From assembly GCF_022402485.1 (NCBI RefSeq), contig NZ_JAKRSA010000015.1, positions 1-49,269 on the forward strand: a stretch of DNA of 49,269 nt. The letters run 5' to 3'. A model generated the notes under the pieces. The model was not told the origin of the DNA. It searched no databases and saw nothing but the letters and a program-made list of their open reading frames with translations. The translations under genes were made by a program, and so were the position numbers. Shown here piece by piece: positions 8,161 to 16,827 of the stretch. This stretch comes from Phenylobacterium sp. Lineage in GTDB: Bacteria > Pseudomonadota > Alphaproteobacteria > Caulobacterales > Caulobacteraceae. Every line of letters starts with the position of its first letter. Position 1 is the stretch's first letter.

Positions 8161-9057
8161 TCACGACATGGGATTGGCTGCCGCCGGCGGATCGCCGGGC
8201 AGGGGAATGAACTCCTGGTCGTCGGCGTCGGGCAACTTCATGCGCCCGGCCCGCCAGTCAGCCTTGGCCTGCTCGATCCGCTCCTTGGACGACGAGACAA
8301 AGTTCCATTCGATGAACCGCTCGCCCACCGGCTCGCCGCCCAGCAGCATGACGATGGCGTCGGTGACGCCGGTGAACAGCACCGGCTGGCCCGGCGCGAA
8401 GACCAGCATCTTGCCTTCGCTATAGGTGTGGCCATCCACCTCCACCTCGCCCCGGGCCACATAGGCTGCCCGCTCGGGATATTCCGCCGGCAGCTGGCCC
8501 CGGGCTCCGGCCGGCAGGGTCCAATGGACATAGAACAATGGCGAGTGCACCGGCACCTTGGACCTGGCCCCGAAGGCCTCGCCGGCGATCAGCACCGCCT
8601 TGAGCCCATCCTCGGCGACGTAGCTCACCAGGTCATCGGTGCCAAAGTGCACGAAGCTCGGATCGATTTCCTCCTGGGCTTGGGGCAGGGCGATCCAGGC
8701 CTGAATGCCGTCCATCCGGCCCCCGTTTCCGCGCAGATGCTCGAAGCGCTCCGAATGGGTGATGCCCTTGCCCGCCGTCATCCAGTTGACCTCGCCGGGC
8801 TTGATCTCCTGCACGGCGCCGACGCTGTCGCGGTGGGTCATCTGGCCATCGAACAGATAGGACAGCGTCGACAGCCCGATATGCGGATGGGGGCGGACAT
8901 CCACATTTGCCGGAAAGCCGGGATCAAACCGGGCGGGGCCCATATGGTCGAAGAAGATGAACGGCCCGACCATCCGCCGCCGGGGGAAGGGCAGTACGCG
9001 GCCCACCTCAAAGCCGCCAAGATCCTTCCGGCGCTGGTCGATGACGAGGTCGATCAT
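8161..9057 (-). CDS. pirin family protein
   Basis: 298 residues, bicupin. The N-terminal cupin carries the pirin metal site: HPHIGL (two His) and GITHSERFEH (His and Glu), binding Fe(II). The C-terminal cupin runs from about 175 to 290. Bacterial pirins act as quercetin 2,3-dioxygenases or as partners of metabolic enzymes such as pyruvate dehydrogenase; which applies here cannot be read from sequence. ATG 9057 is preferred over the longer ORF from 9084 because GGAG stands 7 bases before it and the homologous N-terminus begins MIDLVIDQRRKDLGGFEVGR. Single gene, convergent with the SH3-domain gene. Confidence 0.9.
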   Translation of the reverse strand: MIDLVIDQRRKDLGGFEVGRVLPFPRRRMVGPFIFFDHMGPARFDPGFPANVDVRPHPHIGLSTLSYLFDGQMTHRDSVGAVQEIKPGEVNWMTAGKGITHSERFEHLRGNGGRMDGIQAWIALPQAQEEIDPSFVHFGTDDLVSYVAEDGLKAVLIAGEAFGARSKVPVHSPLFYVHWTLPAGARGQLPAEYPERAAYVARGEVEVDGHTYSEGKMLVFAPGQPVLFTGVTDAIVMLLGGEPVGERFIEWNFVSSSKERIEQAKADWRAGRMKLPDADDQEFIPLPGDPPAAANPMS

Positions 9058-9257
9058 GGGCGGCTCCCTGCATATTGCCCCCAACTATAGGTGGCGACCC
9101 CGGCCGTGGCGACCGCCGCCACTGTGGTGGGATGAAGCCGCCACCTGTGCCGCCCACCTTGCCATCGGAGGGCAATCACGTGTTCTAGGGCGATGGGCAG
9201 ACGCAATCCGTTCCACGGCCTGAGATGGCGAAGGCCGGCCTTGCGGAGCCGGGTCTG

Positions 9258-10586
9258 ATGGTCCGTCGCCCGGCCACCGCGAAAAAGGCCCTGTCGGAGG
9301 CCAATCTGGCCGCCCTTGGGGCAGAGCGGCTGGCGGCCCTGCTCATGGAGACCGCAAGCCCGGCCCTGAAGCGACGCCTGCGTCTGGAGCTCGCCGCCGA
9401 GGCGGGCGCCGCCGATCTGGCCTTTGAGCTGGACAAGCGCCTGGCCGCCCTGGAGGCCAGCAAGACGCGGGTCTCGTGGCGCAAACGGCCCGAGCTGCTG
9501 GCGGAACTGAAGTCGCTACAGACCTTGATCGTCCAGCGGCTGGCGGGGCTGGATCAAGGCTTGGCCCTAGACCGGCTAGTGGTCTGGTTCGATCTTTATC
9601 CCGCGCTTACCCGCCGGGTGCAGGACCCCAAGGGCGAACTGGCCTTGATCTTCGACGCGGCCTCCAGCGACCTGTCCGCCCTGGCCTCACAGCTGGGGCC
9701 TGAAGTGGCAGGGCCAGTCTTGGGCGAGGCGCTCGCCACCCGGCTGTCGGAATGGGCCGTCTGGGTCGGCCGTGGCGTCGGGGCCTTGAGCCCGGAGCTT
9801 GCGAGGCGGCTGTTGGTCGACCTTACGGCGGGCAAGGCTCAGCCTACAGGTCGACTGGCCCTGGTGGTGCGCCGGCTGGCCGACCGGGCCGGCGATCTGG
9901 ACGCCTGGATCCTCTCCCTGTCGGACGCCGACCGGAAAAAGCCGGACACCGCTGCTGAAATCGCCAGACGGCTGGCGCTGGACGGCCGGCCGGGACCGGC
10001 GCGGAGGGCCCTGGAGGCGGCATTTGTCCCAAGTCCTGGCGGCCGCCCCCGTGGCAAGACCGGCGAGCCCGCACCCCAGGTCGAGGCCTGGTATGCCGCT
10101 GAGATTGCCGTCCTCGAGGCCGAGGGCGAGGGCACCGCCGCCGATGCGGCACGGTGGGCCTTGTTCGAGCGGACCCTGGCGCCAGACGCGCTGAGGGCGC
10201 TGCTGGCCAAGCTGGCGGACTTTGAGGACGTGGTGGCGCTAGACCGGGCTTTCGCGATCGCCGCCACGTTCGGTGACCTGATGAAGGCCCTGACCTTCCT
10301 GATGGACTGGCCCGCCTACCGGGAGGCCGCAGCGCTGATCCTCCAACGGCGCTCGGAGCTGCGCGGATCGGTCAATGACCTGCCGGCCTGGACCGAGCGG
10401 CTCTCAGCCCGGCATCCCCAGGCGGCCCTGCTGCTGGTAAGGGCCCGGGCCGTTGCACTCCGCCGTCTCGGGGCCGGCTTCAACGATGAACTGGCTGACC
10501 TGATCGTCGAGGCCGAGTCCCTGGCCGTCGGCCTGACCGACGAGACCATCCCCAGCCATGCGGCCTTTCTGGCCGAGCTTCGCTAG
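9258..10586 (+). CDS. DUF6880 family protein
   Basis: 442 residues, almost wholly alpha-helical, Ala/Leu/Arg rich. The N-terminal motif LSEANLAALGAERLAALLME, then LKRRLRLELA and the Trp-containing SWRKRPELLAELKSL segment, is the recognisable head of DUF6880, a family of unknown function common in Alphaproteobacteria. The repeated helical pairs suggest a TPR-like or HEAT-like solenoid for protein binding. No signal peptide or membrane segment, so cytoplasmic. An ATG at 9225 would add 11 residues; 9258 is preferred because GGAG lies 9 bases upstream. No operon partner. Family assignment is from memory of the N-terminal motif; function unknown. Confidence 0.75.
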   Translation: MVRRPATAKKALSEANLAALGAERLAALLMETASPALKRRLRLELAAEAGAADLAFELDKRLAALEASKTRVSWRKRPELLAELKSLQTLIVQRLAGLDQGLALDRLVVWFDLYPALTRRVQDPKGELALIFDAASSDLSALASQLGPEVAGPVLGEALATRLSEWAVWVGRGVGALSPELARRLLVDLTAGKAQPTGRLALVVRRLADRAGDLDAWILSLSDADRKKPDTAAEIARRLALDGRPGPARRALEAAFVPSPGGRPRGKTGEPAPQVEAWYAAEIAVLEAEGEGTAADAARWALFERTLAPDALRALLAKLADFEDVVALDRAFAIAATFGDLMKALTFLMDWPAYREAAALILQRRSELRGSVNDLPAWTERLSARHPQAALLLVRARAVALRRLGAGFNDELADLIVEAESLAVGLTDETIPSHAAFLAELR

Positions 10587-10600
10587 CGCGTCTGGTCCAG

Positions 10601-11002
10601 TCAGGCGGGCGGGAAACCCTCAGCCAGTTCGGGATGCGGCGCGCTGGGGTCGTACCAACTCGCGCCGTCTGAGCGCCAGATGTGCCATTGGCGGTCGACC
10701 GTCACAGGCGTGTCCAGGCAGCCGAGCCTGAGCATCATGTTGGGCCCGCCGTCCCGCTCAGCAACCAGCTGCGACCCGCAGACCGAGCAGAACCGCCTCA
10801 CCTTGCCGGGCGAGGATTCGTAGGCGCTGAGCAGGTCTTCGCCCCGCACCCAGCGGAGCCGGTCGCGTGGAACCGAGGCGATGCTGGAAAAGGCCGCGCC
10901 GTGCGCCTTGCGGCAGGTCTCGCAGTGACAGTGGGCGATGGTCCCGATCTCGGCCTCGGCCTCATAGGCCACGCGGCCACACAGACAGCTTCCCCTCAAC
11001 AT
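10601..11002 (-). CDS. GFA / CENP-V family zinc protein
   Basis: 133 residues. The family fold binds zinc through clustered cysteines, all visible: CLCGRVAY near the N-terminus, CHCETCRKAHGAAF (about 25-38) and FCSVCGSQL (about 71-79). Named for glutathione-dependent formaldehyde-activating enzyme, but most members have no proven reaction; some bind S-hydroxymethyl-glutathione. AGGA precedes the ATG by 6 bases. It is convergent with the DUF6880 gene, with 14 bases between stops. Cytoplasmic. Function beyond the family name is not supported. Confidence 0.85.
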   Translation of the reverse strand: MLRGSCLCGRVAYEAEAEIGTIAHCHCETCRKAHGAAFSSIASVPRDRLRWVRGEDLLSAYESSPGKVRRFCSVCGSQLVAERDGGPNMMLRLGCLDTPVTVDRQWHIWRSDGASWYDPSAPHPELAEGFPPA

Positions 11003-11142
11003 CGCAGGTCCTTTCCCGGCTCAGCTTGTCGCCAAGCCTAGCGGGGAATGGAGGGGCGTGCGCGGCGGAATGTCAGGGTCGTGGCGGGCGTCTGAGGAGC
11101 AATCACGCTTAGGCACCATCACCTGCCTTCCTCGGTCCTATT

Positions 11143-11442
11143 CTAAGGCTGTGCGACGGCCCAGGCGGTGAAAAGCGCCGCGATCGCCATTGCGATAAGC
11201 GTCAGGTTGCGCATTTGCCGGCGGCTTTCCGGTGAGGCCTCTTTCCACAGCATTCGAAGTCGCTGGGCGTCGTTACGGACTTGGCCGGTCTTCCATCCGA
11301 AAACGAGCGCCGCCAGGATCATCAGCAGGCTCCAGTGTAGGGAGGGCCAGCCCATAGGCTGCGCCACCAGCATATAGACTCCGACGACGAGGAACGTCCC
11401 TCGGAATAGAGTCTTTGCCCGTCCCACGATCCGCACCCCCAC
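11143..11442 (-). CDS. small membrane protein, function unknown
   Basis: Up to 99 residues with three hydrophobic stretches: about 14-30 (FLVVGVYMLVA), 34-50 (LHWSLLMILAALVFGW) and 80-98 (LTLIAMAIAALFTAWAVA). A charged, Arg-rich cytoplasmic-type loop lies between the second and third. The first codon is GTG; other GTGs at 11436 and 11427 are possible, so the N-terminus is uncertain by a few residues. No family recognised. Codon usage in the hydrophobic parts is somewhat less GC3-biased than in neighbours, but the three-helix pattern supports a real gene. Confidence 0.5.
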   Translation of the reverse strand: MGVRIVGRAKTLFRGTFLVVGVYMLVAQPMGWPSLHWSLLMILAALVFGWKTGQVRNDAQRLRMLWKEASPESRRQMRNLTLIAMAIAALFTAWAVAQP

Positions 11443-11529
11443 ACGCTGCCTAAGCGGCCGCTTTCAGTTGACCTGCAATTCCGTTGCAGGACTTCCGATC
11501 CTGTTCGCCACCCATTTTGCCGGAGGCTA

Positions 11530-12042
11530 CTACCCCTGGCTGCTCACATAGGGGCTGATGAGGCCGAGGGGGGCGGCGGTGGTGTTCTTCACCGCGCGGA
11601 TGACGATGCGGCTCTCGATGTTGGAAACGAGGCCCAACGACAGGATCTGGTCGCGGAGGAAGTTGTCGAAGGCGTGCATGTCCCGGGTGACGATGCGCAG
11701 CTCATAGTCGGCCGCGCCGGTGACGGTGGCGCACTGGACCACCTCGTGCAGCTTGGTGATGGCGGTCTCAAACGCGTCGAGATTGTCCCGCGTCGGCAGG
11801 GAGAGCTTGACGGTGCAATAGACCTCGAAGTTCAGCCCCAGGCGTCCACGGTCGAGGATGGTCACCCGGCGCTGGATGATGCCGGCGTCCTCCAGGCGCT
11901 TGATCCGCCGCCAACAGGGGCTGGAGGACAGCCCCACGCGTTCGGCGATCTCCGCCACCGACAGGCCTGCGTCGTGCTGAATCAGGTCCAGGATCTTGGC
12001 ATCAACGGCATCAAGGGTCTCGGCCACGCTTTTCTCCCCCAT
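11530..12042 (-). CDS. Lrp/AsnC family transcriptional regulator
   Basis: 170 residues. The N-terminal winged helix-turn-helix is clear (LDAVDAKILDLIQHDAG, VAEIAERVGLSSSPCWRRIKRLEDAGII). It is followed by a linker strand and the RAM/ligand-binding domain (CATVTGAADYELRIVTRD). Lrp family members form octamers and sense amino acids. ATG 12042 (MGEKSVAETLDAVDAKIL) is preferred to the longer start at 12093 because the family N-terminus begins there. It diverges from the indolepyruvate oxidoreductase at 12170, so regulation of that amino-acid catabolic gene by an aromatic or branched amino acid is the natural reading, although inferred. Confidence 0.9.
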   Translation of the reverse strand: MGEKSVAETLDAVDAKILDLIQHDAGLSVAEIAERVGLSSSPCWRRIKRLEDAGIIQRRVTILDRGRLGLNFEVYCTVKLSLPTRDNLDAFETAITKLHEVVQCATVTGAADYELRIVTRDMHAFDNFLRDQILSLGLVSNIESRIVIRAVKNTTAAPLGLISPYVSSQG

Positions 12043-12104
12043 TTGTCGGCGAATCTGCCCGGTTCGTGCCCTGGAACCCGATGAGAGGGGCACGCCTTAG
12101 GTAA

Positions 12105-12136
12105 GCAATTGCGGCGTTCTTATATGATCTTGCAAG
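12105..12136. promoter_or_regulatory. candidate Lrp-type operator pair in divergent promoter
   Basis: Two 8-bp palindromes, GCAATTGC (12105-12112) and CTTGCAAG (12129-12136), lie 24 bases apart in the intergenic region between the Lrp-type regulator and the oxidoreductase, with AT-rich TTCTTATATGATC between. The spacing puts them near the same DNA face. Auto- and divergent regulation is inferred. Confidence 0.3.
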
Positions 12137-12169
12137 CCTATAGGGAGTCCCAAAGGGAAAGATATTGCG

Positions 12170-15100
12170 ATGCGGCACACAGAAGTGACGCTCGACGACA
12201 AGTTTCTGCTCAACGACGGTCGAGTCTTCATCACGGGGGTTCAGGCCCTGCTGCGGGTCCTGATGGATCAGCGGCGACTGGATGAAGCTGCGGGCCTGAA
12301 TACGGCGGGCTTCCTGTCGGGCTATCGCGGCTCGCCGCTGGGTGGCCTCGACCAGCAGGCCCATCGGGCGTCCAAGTACCTCGACGCCGCCCAGGTGGTG
12401 TTCAAGGAGGGCTTGAACGAGGACCTGGCGGCCACGGCGGTCTGGGGCAGCCAGCAGGCCAATCTGTTCCCCGGTGCCCGTTACGACGGCGTCTTTGGCA
12501 TGTGGTACGGCAAGGCCCCCGGCGTCGACCGCACAGGGGATGCCTTCAAACACGCCAACTTCGCCGGGACCTGGGGGCAGGGCGGCGTGGTGGCCGTGGC
12601 CGGCGATGACCACAACTGCAAGTCCTCCACCCTCCCGTCCCAGTCGGAATATGCGTTCCAGGACTTCGAGATGCCCGTCCTGTCGCCCGCCGATGTGCAG
12701 GAGGTGCTGGACTACGGCCTGATGGGCTATGCGCTCTCGAGGTTCTCAGGCCTGTGGGTCGGGCTGATCGCCCTGGCCGACACCATGGATTCCGGCATGA
12801 CCATCGATGTGGCGCTCGACCGCCACCGGTTCGTCCTGCCGCGCTTTGACCTGCCAGCCGGTGGCCTGGGCATCCGGCTGAAGGATCAGCCGATGGACAA
12901 GGAGCGCAGGCTGCGGAGCTACAAGATCCCCGCCGCCCTGGCATTTGCCCGCGCCAACCGCATCGACCGGGTGACGCTCGCCTCAGCCAGGCCTCGCCTG
13001 GGCATCGCCTGCCAGGGTCAGGCCTATAAGGACGTGATCGAGGCCTTCGCGGCCATGGGGATCAGCCCGGGTGAGGCCGCCGACCTCGGGGTCTCGATCT
13101 ACAAGATCGGCATGCCCTGGCCGCTGGAACCCACGGGTCTTCGCGCCTTCGCCGCCGGGCTTGAGACCCTGATGGTCATCGAGCACAAGCGCCCCCTGAT
13201 CGAGGGTCAGTCCCGCGCCGCCCTCTATGACCTGCCGGCCCAGGCCAGGCCGAGGATCATCGGCAAGACCGACGAGCATGGCCATCCCCTGCTGTCGGAC
13301 CTCGGCGCCCTGTCCGTGGCCGAGGTCGCCCTGGCCATCGCCGACCGCCTGCCGCCGGGCCCGCACATGGACAGGGTCTATGACTATCTGAACCGGGTTT
13401 CGGCGGCCGGCGTTGCCGCCGTCAGCCTGTCATCGGATCAGCAGCGCAAGCCGTTCTTCTGCTCGGGCTGCCCGCACAACAACTCTACCCGGCTGCCGGA
13501 AGGCTCCCGGGCGCTCGCGGGCATCGGCTGCCACTACATGGCCAGCTTCTCCGACCCCAATACTGACCTGAACAGCCATATGGGCGGTGAGGGGCTCAGC
13601 TGGGTGGGGGCCGCGCCCTTCACCACCGAGACGCACGTCTTCGTCAATCTTGGCGACGGGACCTATAACCATTCGGGTTCGCTCGCCATCCGTGCCGCTG
13701 TCGCGGCAGGGGCCAACGTCACCTACAAGCTGCTGTTCAATGACGCCGTCGCCATGACCGGCGGCCAGGCGGCCGAGAGCGGCTTTACCCCGGCCCAGAT
13801 TACCCGCCAGCTGGCGGCAGAGGGGGTAGCCCGCACGGTCATCGTCGCTGACGACCCCAGCCGCTATGACGGCGTCCGCGACCTGGCGCCTGGCGTGGAG
13901 GTCAAGCCCCGGGCCGCGCTGTTGGCTGTTCAGCGGACTCTGCGGGACACGCCGGGCGTCACGGTTCTGCTCTATGATCAGGTCTGCGCCACCGAGAAGC
14001 GTCGCCGCCGCAAGCGTGGCAAGCTGGCGGCGGTCGAGAAGCGGGTGATGATCAATCCCCTGGTCTGCGAGGGCTGCGGGGATTGCTCGAAGGCTTCCAA
14101 CTGCGTGTCTGTGGAACCCCTGAACACCGAGTTTGGCCGCAAGCGGAAGATCAACCCGTCGACCTGCAACCAGGACTATTCCTGCCTGGATGGCTTCTGT
14201 CCTTCCTTCATCACCCTGGAGGGGGCCGAAAATCCCCATGGTGCCGTTCTGCCAGCCTTGACGGCAGACTCCACGCCGTTGCCGGTCTTTCAGCCCTCGC
14301 CTGGCGTGCGCAACATCGTCTTCACCGGCGTTGGCGGCACGGGCGTAACCACCACCGCTTCGATCCTGGCCATGGCCGCCCATGTGGATGGCAAGGCCGC
14401 GTCCGTGGTGGACATGACAGGCCTCGCCCAGAAGGGCGGGGCGGTGTTCAGCCATGTGCGGATCGGCGAACATGAGACGAGCACGGTCGGTGGTCGCACG
14501 CCGGCGGCCAGCGCCCATGTGCTGATCGCCTGCGATGTCATGGTCGCCGCCGGCGCCGACGCGCTCGCCCTCTACGCCAAGGACCGGACGATCGCCTTCG
14601 GCAATGCTGACCTCTCCCCAACAGCCGACTTCGTCACCGACCGGGACGTGCGGTTTGACTCAACCGCCATGTCCCGGCGGATCGCGGCGGCCGCCAGGTC
14701 CTATGACGAGACCCCGGCCCACCATATGGCCGAGACCGAGCTGGGGGACGCCATCTACGCCAATATGATCATGCTGGGTTTTGCCTGGCAGACAGGCGTC
14801 ATTCCGATCTCCAGCCGGGCGCTATATCGCGCCATCAAGCTCAATGGTGTGGCGGCTGAGCAGAATCTGCAGGCCTTTGAGATGGGTCGCCGGGCTGCCC
14901 ACGATCCCGAGGGCCGTGGGCGTCGGGTGGCCGATGTGGCCACGCCGGAAACCCTGCCCCTGGCGGAGCTGATCGCCCATCGCACCCGCGAGCTGGCCGC
15001 CTATCAGAACGCCGCCTACGCCCGTCGCTACCAGGATCGGGTGGAGGCCATCGCCCGCCGCGAGGCGCCCCTCGCCTCAGAGGCTCTGACCCGGGCCGTG

Positions 15101-15601
15101 GCCATCAACCTCTACAAGCTGATGGCCTATAAGGACGAGTATGAGGTTGCCCGCCTCTATGCCGACGGTCGGTTCGACGCCTATCGCAGCCAGACTTACC
15201 GGGGCGGCAGGGCCAAGGTCTGGCTGGCCCCGCCGATCCTGGGCGCCCGGGATGACCAGGGCCACCCGCGCAAGATCGCCTTTGGCGGCTGGATGCTGGA
15301 CTATGGCTTCCCGGTCCTGGCCAGGCTGAAAGGGCTACGCGGAACGGCCCTGGACCTATTTGGCTATTCTGAGGAGCGGCAGATGGAGCGGGGTCTGATC
15401 GTCCAGTTCGAAGCCGACCTGGACCGCATCGATCGGGAATTGACCTCCGAACGCCTCCCCCTGGCCGTCGAGATTGCCCAGATTCCACAGGACATTCGTG
15501 GCTTTGGCCACGTGAAGGCTGCCTCGCTCGGGCCCGCAAGCGAGAGGCGAGCGTCCCTCTGGGCGAGGTGGGAAACCTCCTCAGTGCAGGGCAAGGTCTG
15601 A
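12170..15601 (+). CDS. fused indolepyruvate:ferredoxin oxidoreductase
   Basis: 1143 residues, one polypeptide joining the alpha and beta parts that archaea encode as IorA and IorB. It oxidatively decarboxylates aryl-pyruvates (or branched 2-oxo acids) to acyl-CoA, reducing ferredoxin. The thiamine-diphosphate motif is LGDGTYNHSGS ending in FND (about 495-525). Cys clusters (NPLVCEGCGDCSKASNCVSV, about 625-645, and a downstream CX5CX4C) bind iron-sulfur. The gamma-type domain is FTGVGGTGVTTTASILAMAA with GLAQKGGAVFSHVRI (about 720-770). A C-terminal DUF6537 region follows. AGGGAAAG precedes the ATG. The divergent Lrp-type regulator supports a role in amino-acid catabolism. The exact 2-oxo acid is not readable. 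Confidence 0.93.
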   Translation: MRHTEVTLDDKFLLNDGRVFITGVQALLRVLMDQRRLDEAAGLNTAGFLSGYRGSPLGGLDQQAHRASKYLDAAQVVFKEGLNEDLAATAVWGSQQANLFPGARYDGVFGMWYGKAPGVDRTGDAFKHANFAGTWGQGGVVAVAGDDHNCKSSTLPSQSEYAFQDFEMPVLSPADVQEVLDYGLMGYALSRFSGLWVGLIALADTMDSGMTIDVALDRHRFVLPRFDLPAGGLGIRLKDQPMDKERRLRSYKIPAALAFARANRIDRVTLASARPRLGIACQGQAYKDVIEAFAAMGISPGEAADLGVSIYKIGMPWPLEPTGLRAFAAGLETLMVIEHKRPLIEGQSRAALYDLPAQARPRIIGKTDEHGHPLLSDLGALSVAEVALAIADRLPPGPHMDRVYDYLNRVSAAGVAAVSLSSDQQRKPFFCSGCPHNNSTRLPEGSRALAGIGCHYMASFSDPNTDLNSHMGGEGLSWVGAAPFTTETHVFVNLGDGTYNHSGSLAIRAAVAAGANVTYKLLFNDAVAMTGGQAAESGFTPAQITRQLAAEGVARTVIVADDPSRYDGVRDLAPGVEVKPRAALLAVQRTLRDTPGVTVLLYDQVCATEKRRRRKRGKLAAVEKRVMINPLVCEGCGDCSKASNCVSVEPLNTEFGRKRKINPSTCNQDYSCLDGFCPSFITLEGAENPHGAVLPALTADSTPLPVFQPSPGVRNIVFTGVGGTGVTTTASILAMAAHVDGKAASVVDMTGLAQKGGAVFSHVRIGEHETSTVGGRTPAASAHVLIACDVMVAAGADALALYAKDRTIAFGNADLSPTADFVTDRDVRFDSTAMSRRIAAAARSYDETPAHHMAETELGDAIYANMIMLGFAWQTGVIPISSRALYRAIKLNGVAAEQNLQAFEMGRRAAHDPEGRGRRVADVATPETLPLAELIAHRTRELAAYQNAAYARRYQDRVEAIARREAPLASEALTRAVAINLYKLMAYKDEYEVARLYADGRFDAYRSQTYRGGRAKVWLAPPILGARDDQGHPRKIAFGGWMLDYGFPVLARLKGLRGTALDLFGYSEERQMERGLIVQFEADLDRIDRELTSERLPLAVEIAQIPQDIRGFGHVKAASLGPASERRASLWARWETSSVQGKV

Positions 15602-15652
15602 TCGGCGGCGAAAACCATTTGCCTTCGCCGTTCCTCAGGTTAGCCAGAGGGC

Positions 15653-16774
15653 ATGGCTGATTTTGATTTCGACGCCCTTGTGGTGGGAGCCGGTGCCGTG
15701 GGCCTGGCCTGCGGCTATGCCCTTGCCCGCCGGGGTCTGACTGTTGTGGTGCTGGAGGCGGACGCCGCCATCGGCCAGGGCGTCTCCTCGCGCAATTCTG
15801 AAGTGGTCCACGGGGGGCTTTATTATCCCACGGGCTCGCTGAAGGCCCGACTCTGCGTCCAGGGTCGGCGGATGCTTTATCCTTTCCTCGAAGCCCGAAA
15901 TGTCGCCTTCGACCGCTGCGGCAAGCTGGTGGTGGCCAATGGCCCTGACGAGGTCGCCCGGCTTGAGACGATCCTGGCCCAGGCGCTGACCAACGATGTC
16001 GAGGACATGGCCCTGCTGACCAAGGCCCAGGCCCTGGCCCTGGAGCCGCAACTGTCCTGCGACGGCGCGCTGATTTCGCCCCAGAGCGGCGTGTTCGACA
16101 GCTATGGTTATATGTTGGCCCTGCAGGGAGAGATCGAAGCCGCGGGTGGTGCGGTTGTGGTCTCCACCCCCTTCGAGGGGGCCGTGCCGATGGCCGGTAG
16201 GGGCTGGAAGGTTCAGGCTGGCGGCGAGGAGCCAACCACGCTGACCGTGCGCCTGCTGATCACGGCGGCCGGCCTCTCAGCTCAGAACGTGGCGGCCCAG
16301 ATTGAGGGGTTTCCTGCAGCCGAGATCCCCAAGGGCCACTATGGCAAGGGCCGTTATTTCCGGCTGCAGGGCAAGGCGCCGTTTGCCCGGCTGATCTATC
16401 CGCCACCGATCCCCGGCGCGTTGGGCACCCATTATCGCCGCGACCTGGGTGGTCAGGCGGTGTTTGGCCCCGATCTGATCTTTGTTGATGAGCTGGATTA
16501 CAGCGTCGAACCGGACGCCGCAGCCGACTTCTATCGCTATGTACGCAAGTTCTGGCCCGCCCTGCCCGATGACGCCCTGACCCCGGACTATGCAGGGATC
16601 CGCCCCAAGCTGCATGGGCCCGGTGAGCCGCACACCGATTTCCGCATCGACGGTCCTGAGGCCCATGGCATCGAGGGGCTCGTCACCCTGTTCGGCATCG
16701 AAAGCCCCGGGCTCACCTCATCCCTGGCGATTGGGGAAGAGGTGGCCGGGAGGTTGGGGGTGGCGAAAACCTAG
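15653..16774 (+). CDS. L-2-hydroxyglutarate dehydrogenase-like FAD oxidoreductase
   Basis: 373 residues of the DAO family. FAD-binding GXGXXG is VVGAGAVGLACGYALA (residues 10-25). SSRNSEVVHGGLYYPTGSLK (about 45-64) is diagnostic of the L2HGDH/LhgO branch, and IRPKLHGPG with FGIESPGLTSSLAIGE near the C-terminus closes the FAD site. L2HGDH oxidises L-2-hydroxyglutarate to 2-oxoglutarate and passes electrons to quinone. It follows the oxidoreductase by 51 bases, with a 7-bp hairpin (CGGCGAA/TTCGCCG, 15606-15630) in the gap, and may be co-transcribed. Exact substrate within the 2-hydroxyacid class is inferred. A perfect palindrome follows. Confidence 0.85.
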   Translation: MADFDFDALVVGAGAVGLACGYALARRGLTVVVLEADAAIGQGVSSRNSEVVHGGLYYPTGSLKARLCVQGRRMLYPFLEARNVAFDRCGKLVVANGPDEVARLETILAQALTNDVEDMALLTKAQALALEPQLSCDGALISPQSGVFDSYGYMLALQGEIEAAGGAVVVSTPFEGAVPMAGRGWKVQAGGEEPTTLTVRLLITAAGLSAQNVAAQIEGFPAAEIPKGHYGKGRYFRLQGKAPFARLIYPPPIPGALGTHYRRDLGGQAVFGPDLIFVDELDYSVEPDAAADFYRYVRKFWPALPDDALTPDYAGIRPKLHGPGEPHTDFRIDGPEAHGIEGLVTLFGIESPGLTSSLAIGEEVAGRLGVAKT

Positions 16775-16782
16775 CCCCGTTT

Positions 16783-16815
16783 CCGTCATGCCCGCTTCTG
16801 GGGCGGGCATGACGG
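16783..16815. repeat. REP-like palindrome / bidirectional terminator
   Basis: CCGTCATGCCCGC (16783-16795) and GCGGGCATGACGG (16803-16815) form a perfect 13-bp stem with a 7-base loop, between the convergent stops at 16774 and 16828. The GTCATGCCCGC core resembles dispersed extragenic palindromes of Caulobacterales. Lack of a U-run makes intrinsic termination uncertain. Confidence 0.6.
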
Positions 16816-16827
16816 GGTGAGGGTAGC

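Noticed and set aside
13430..14518. 362-residue minus-strand frame inside the indolepyruvate oxidoreductase
   Set aside because: It is the antisense shadow of conserved thiamine and iron-sulfur domains in the sense strand.
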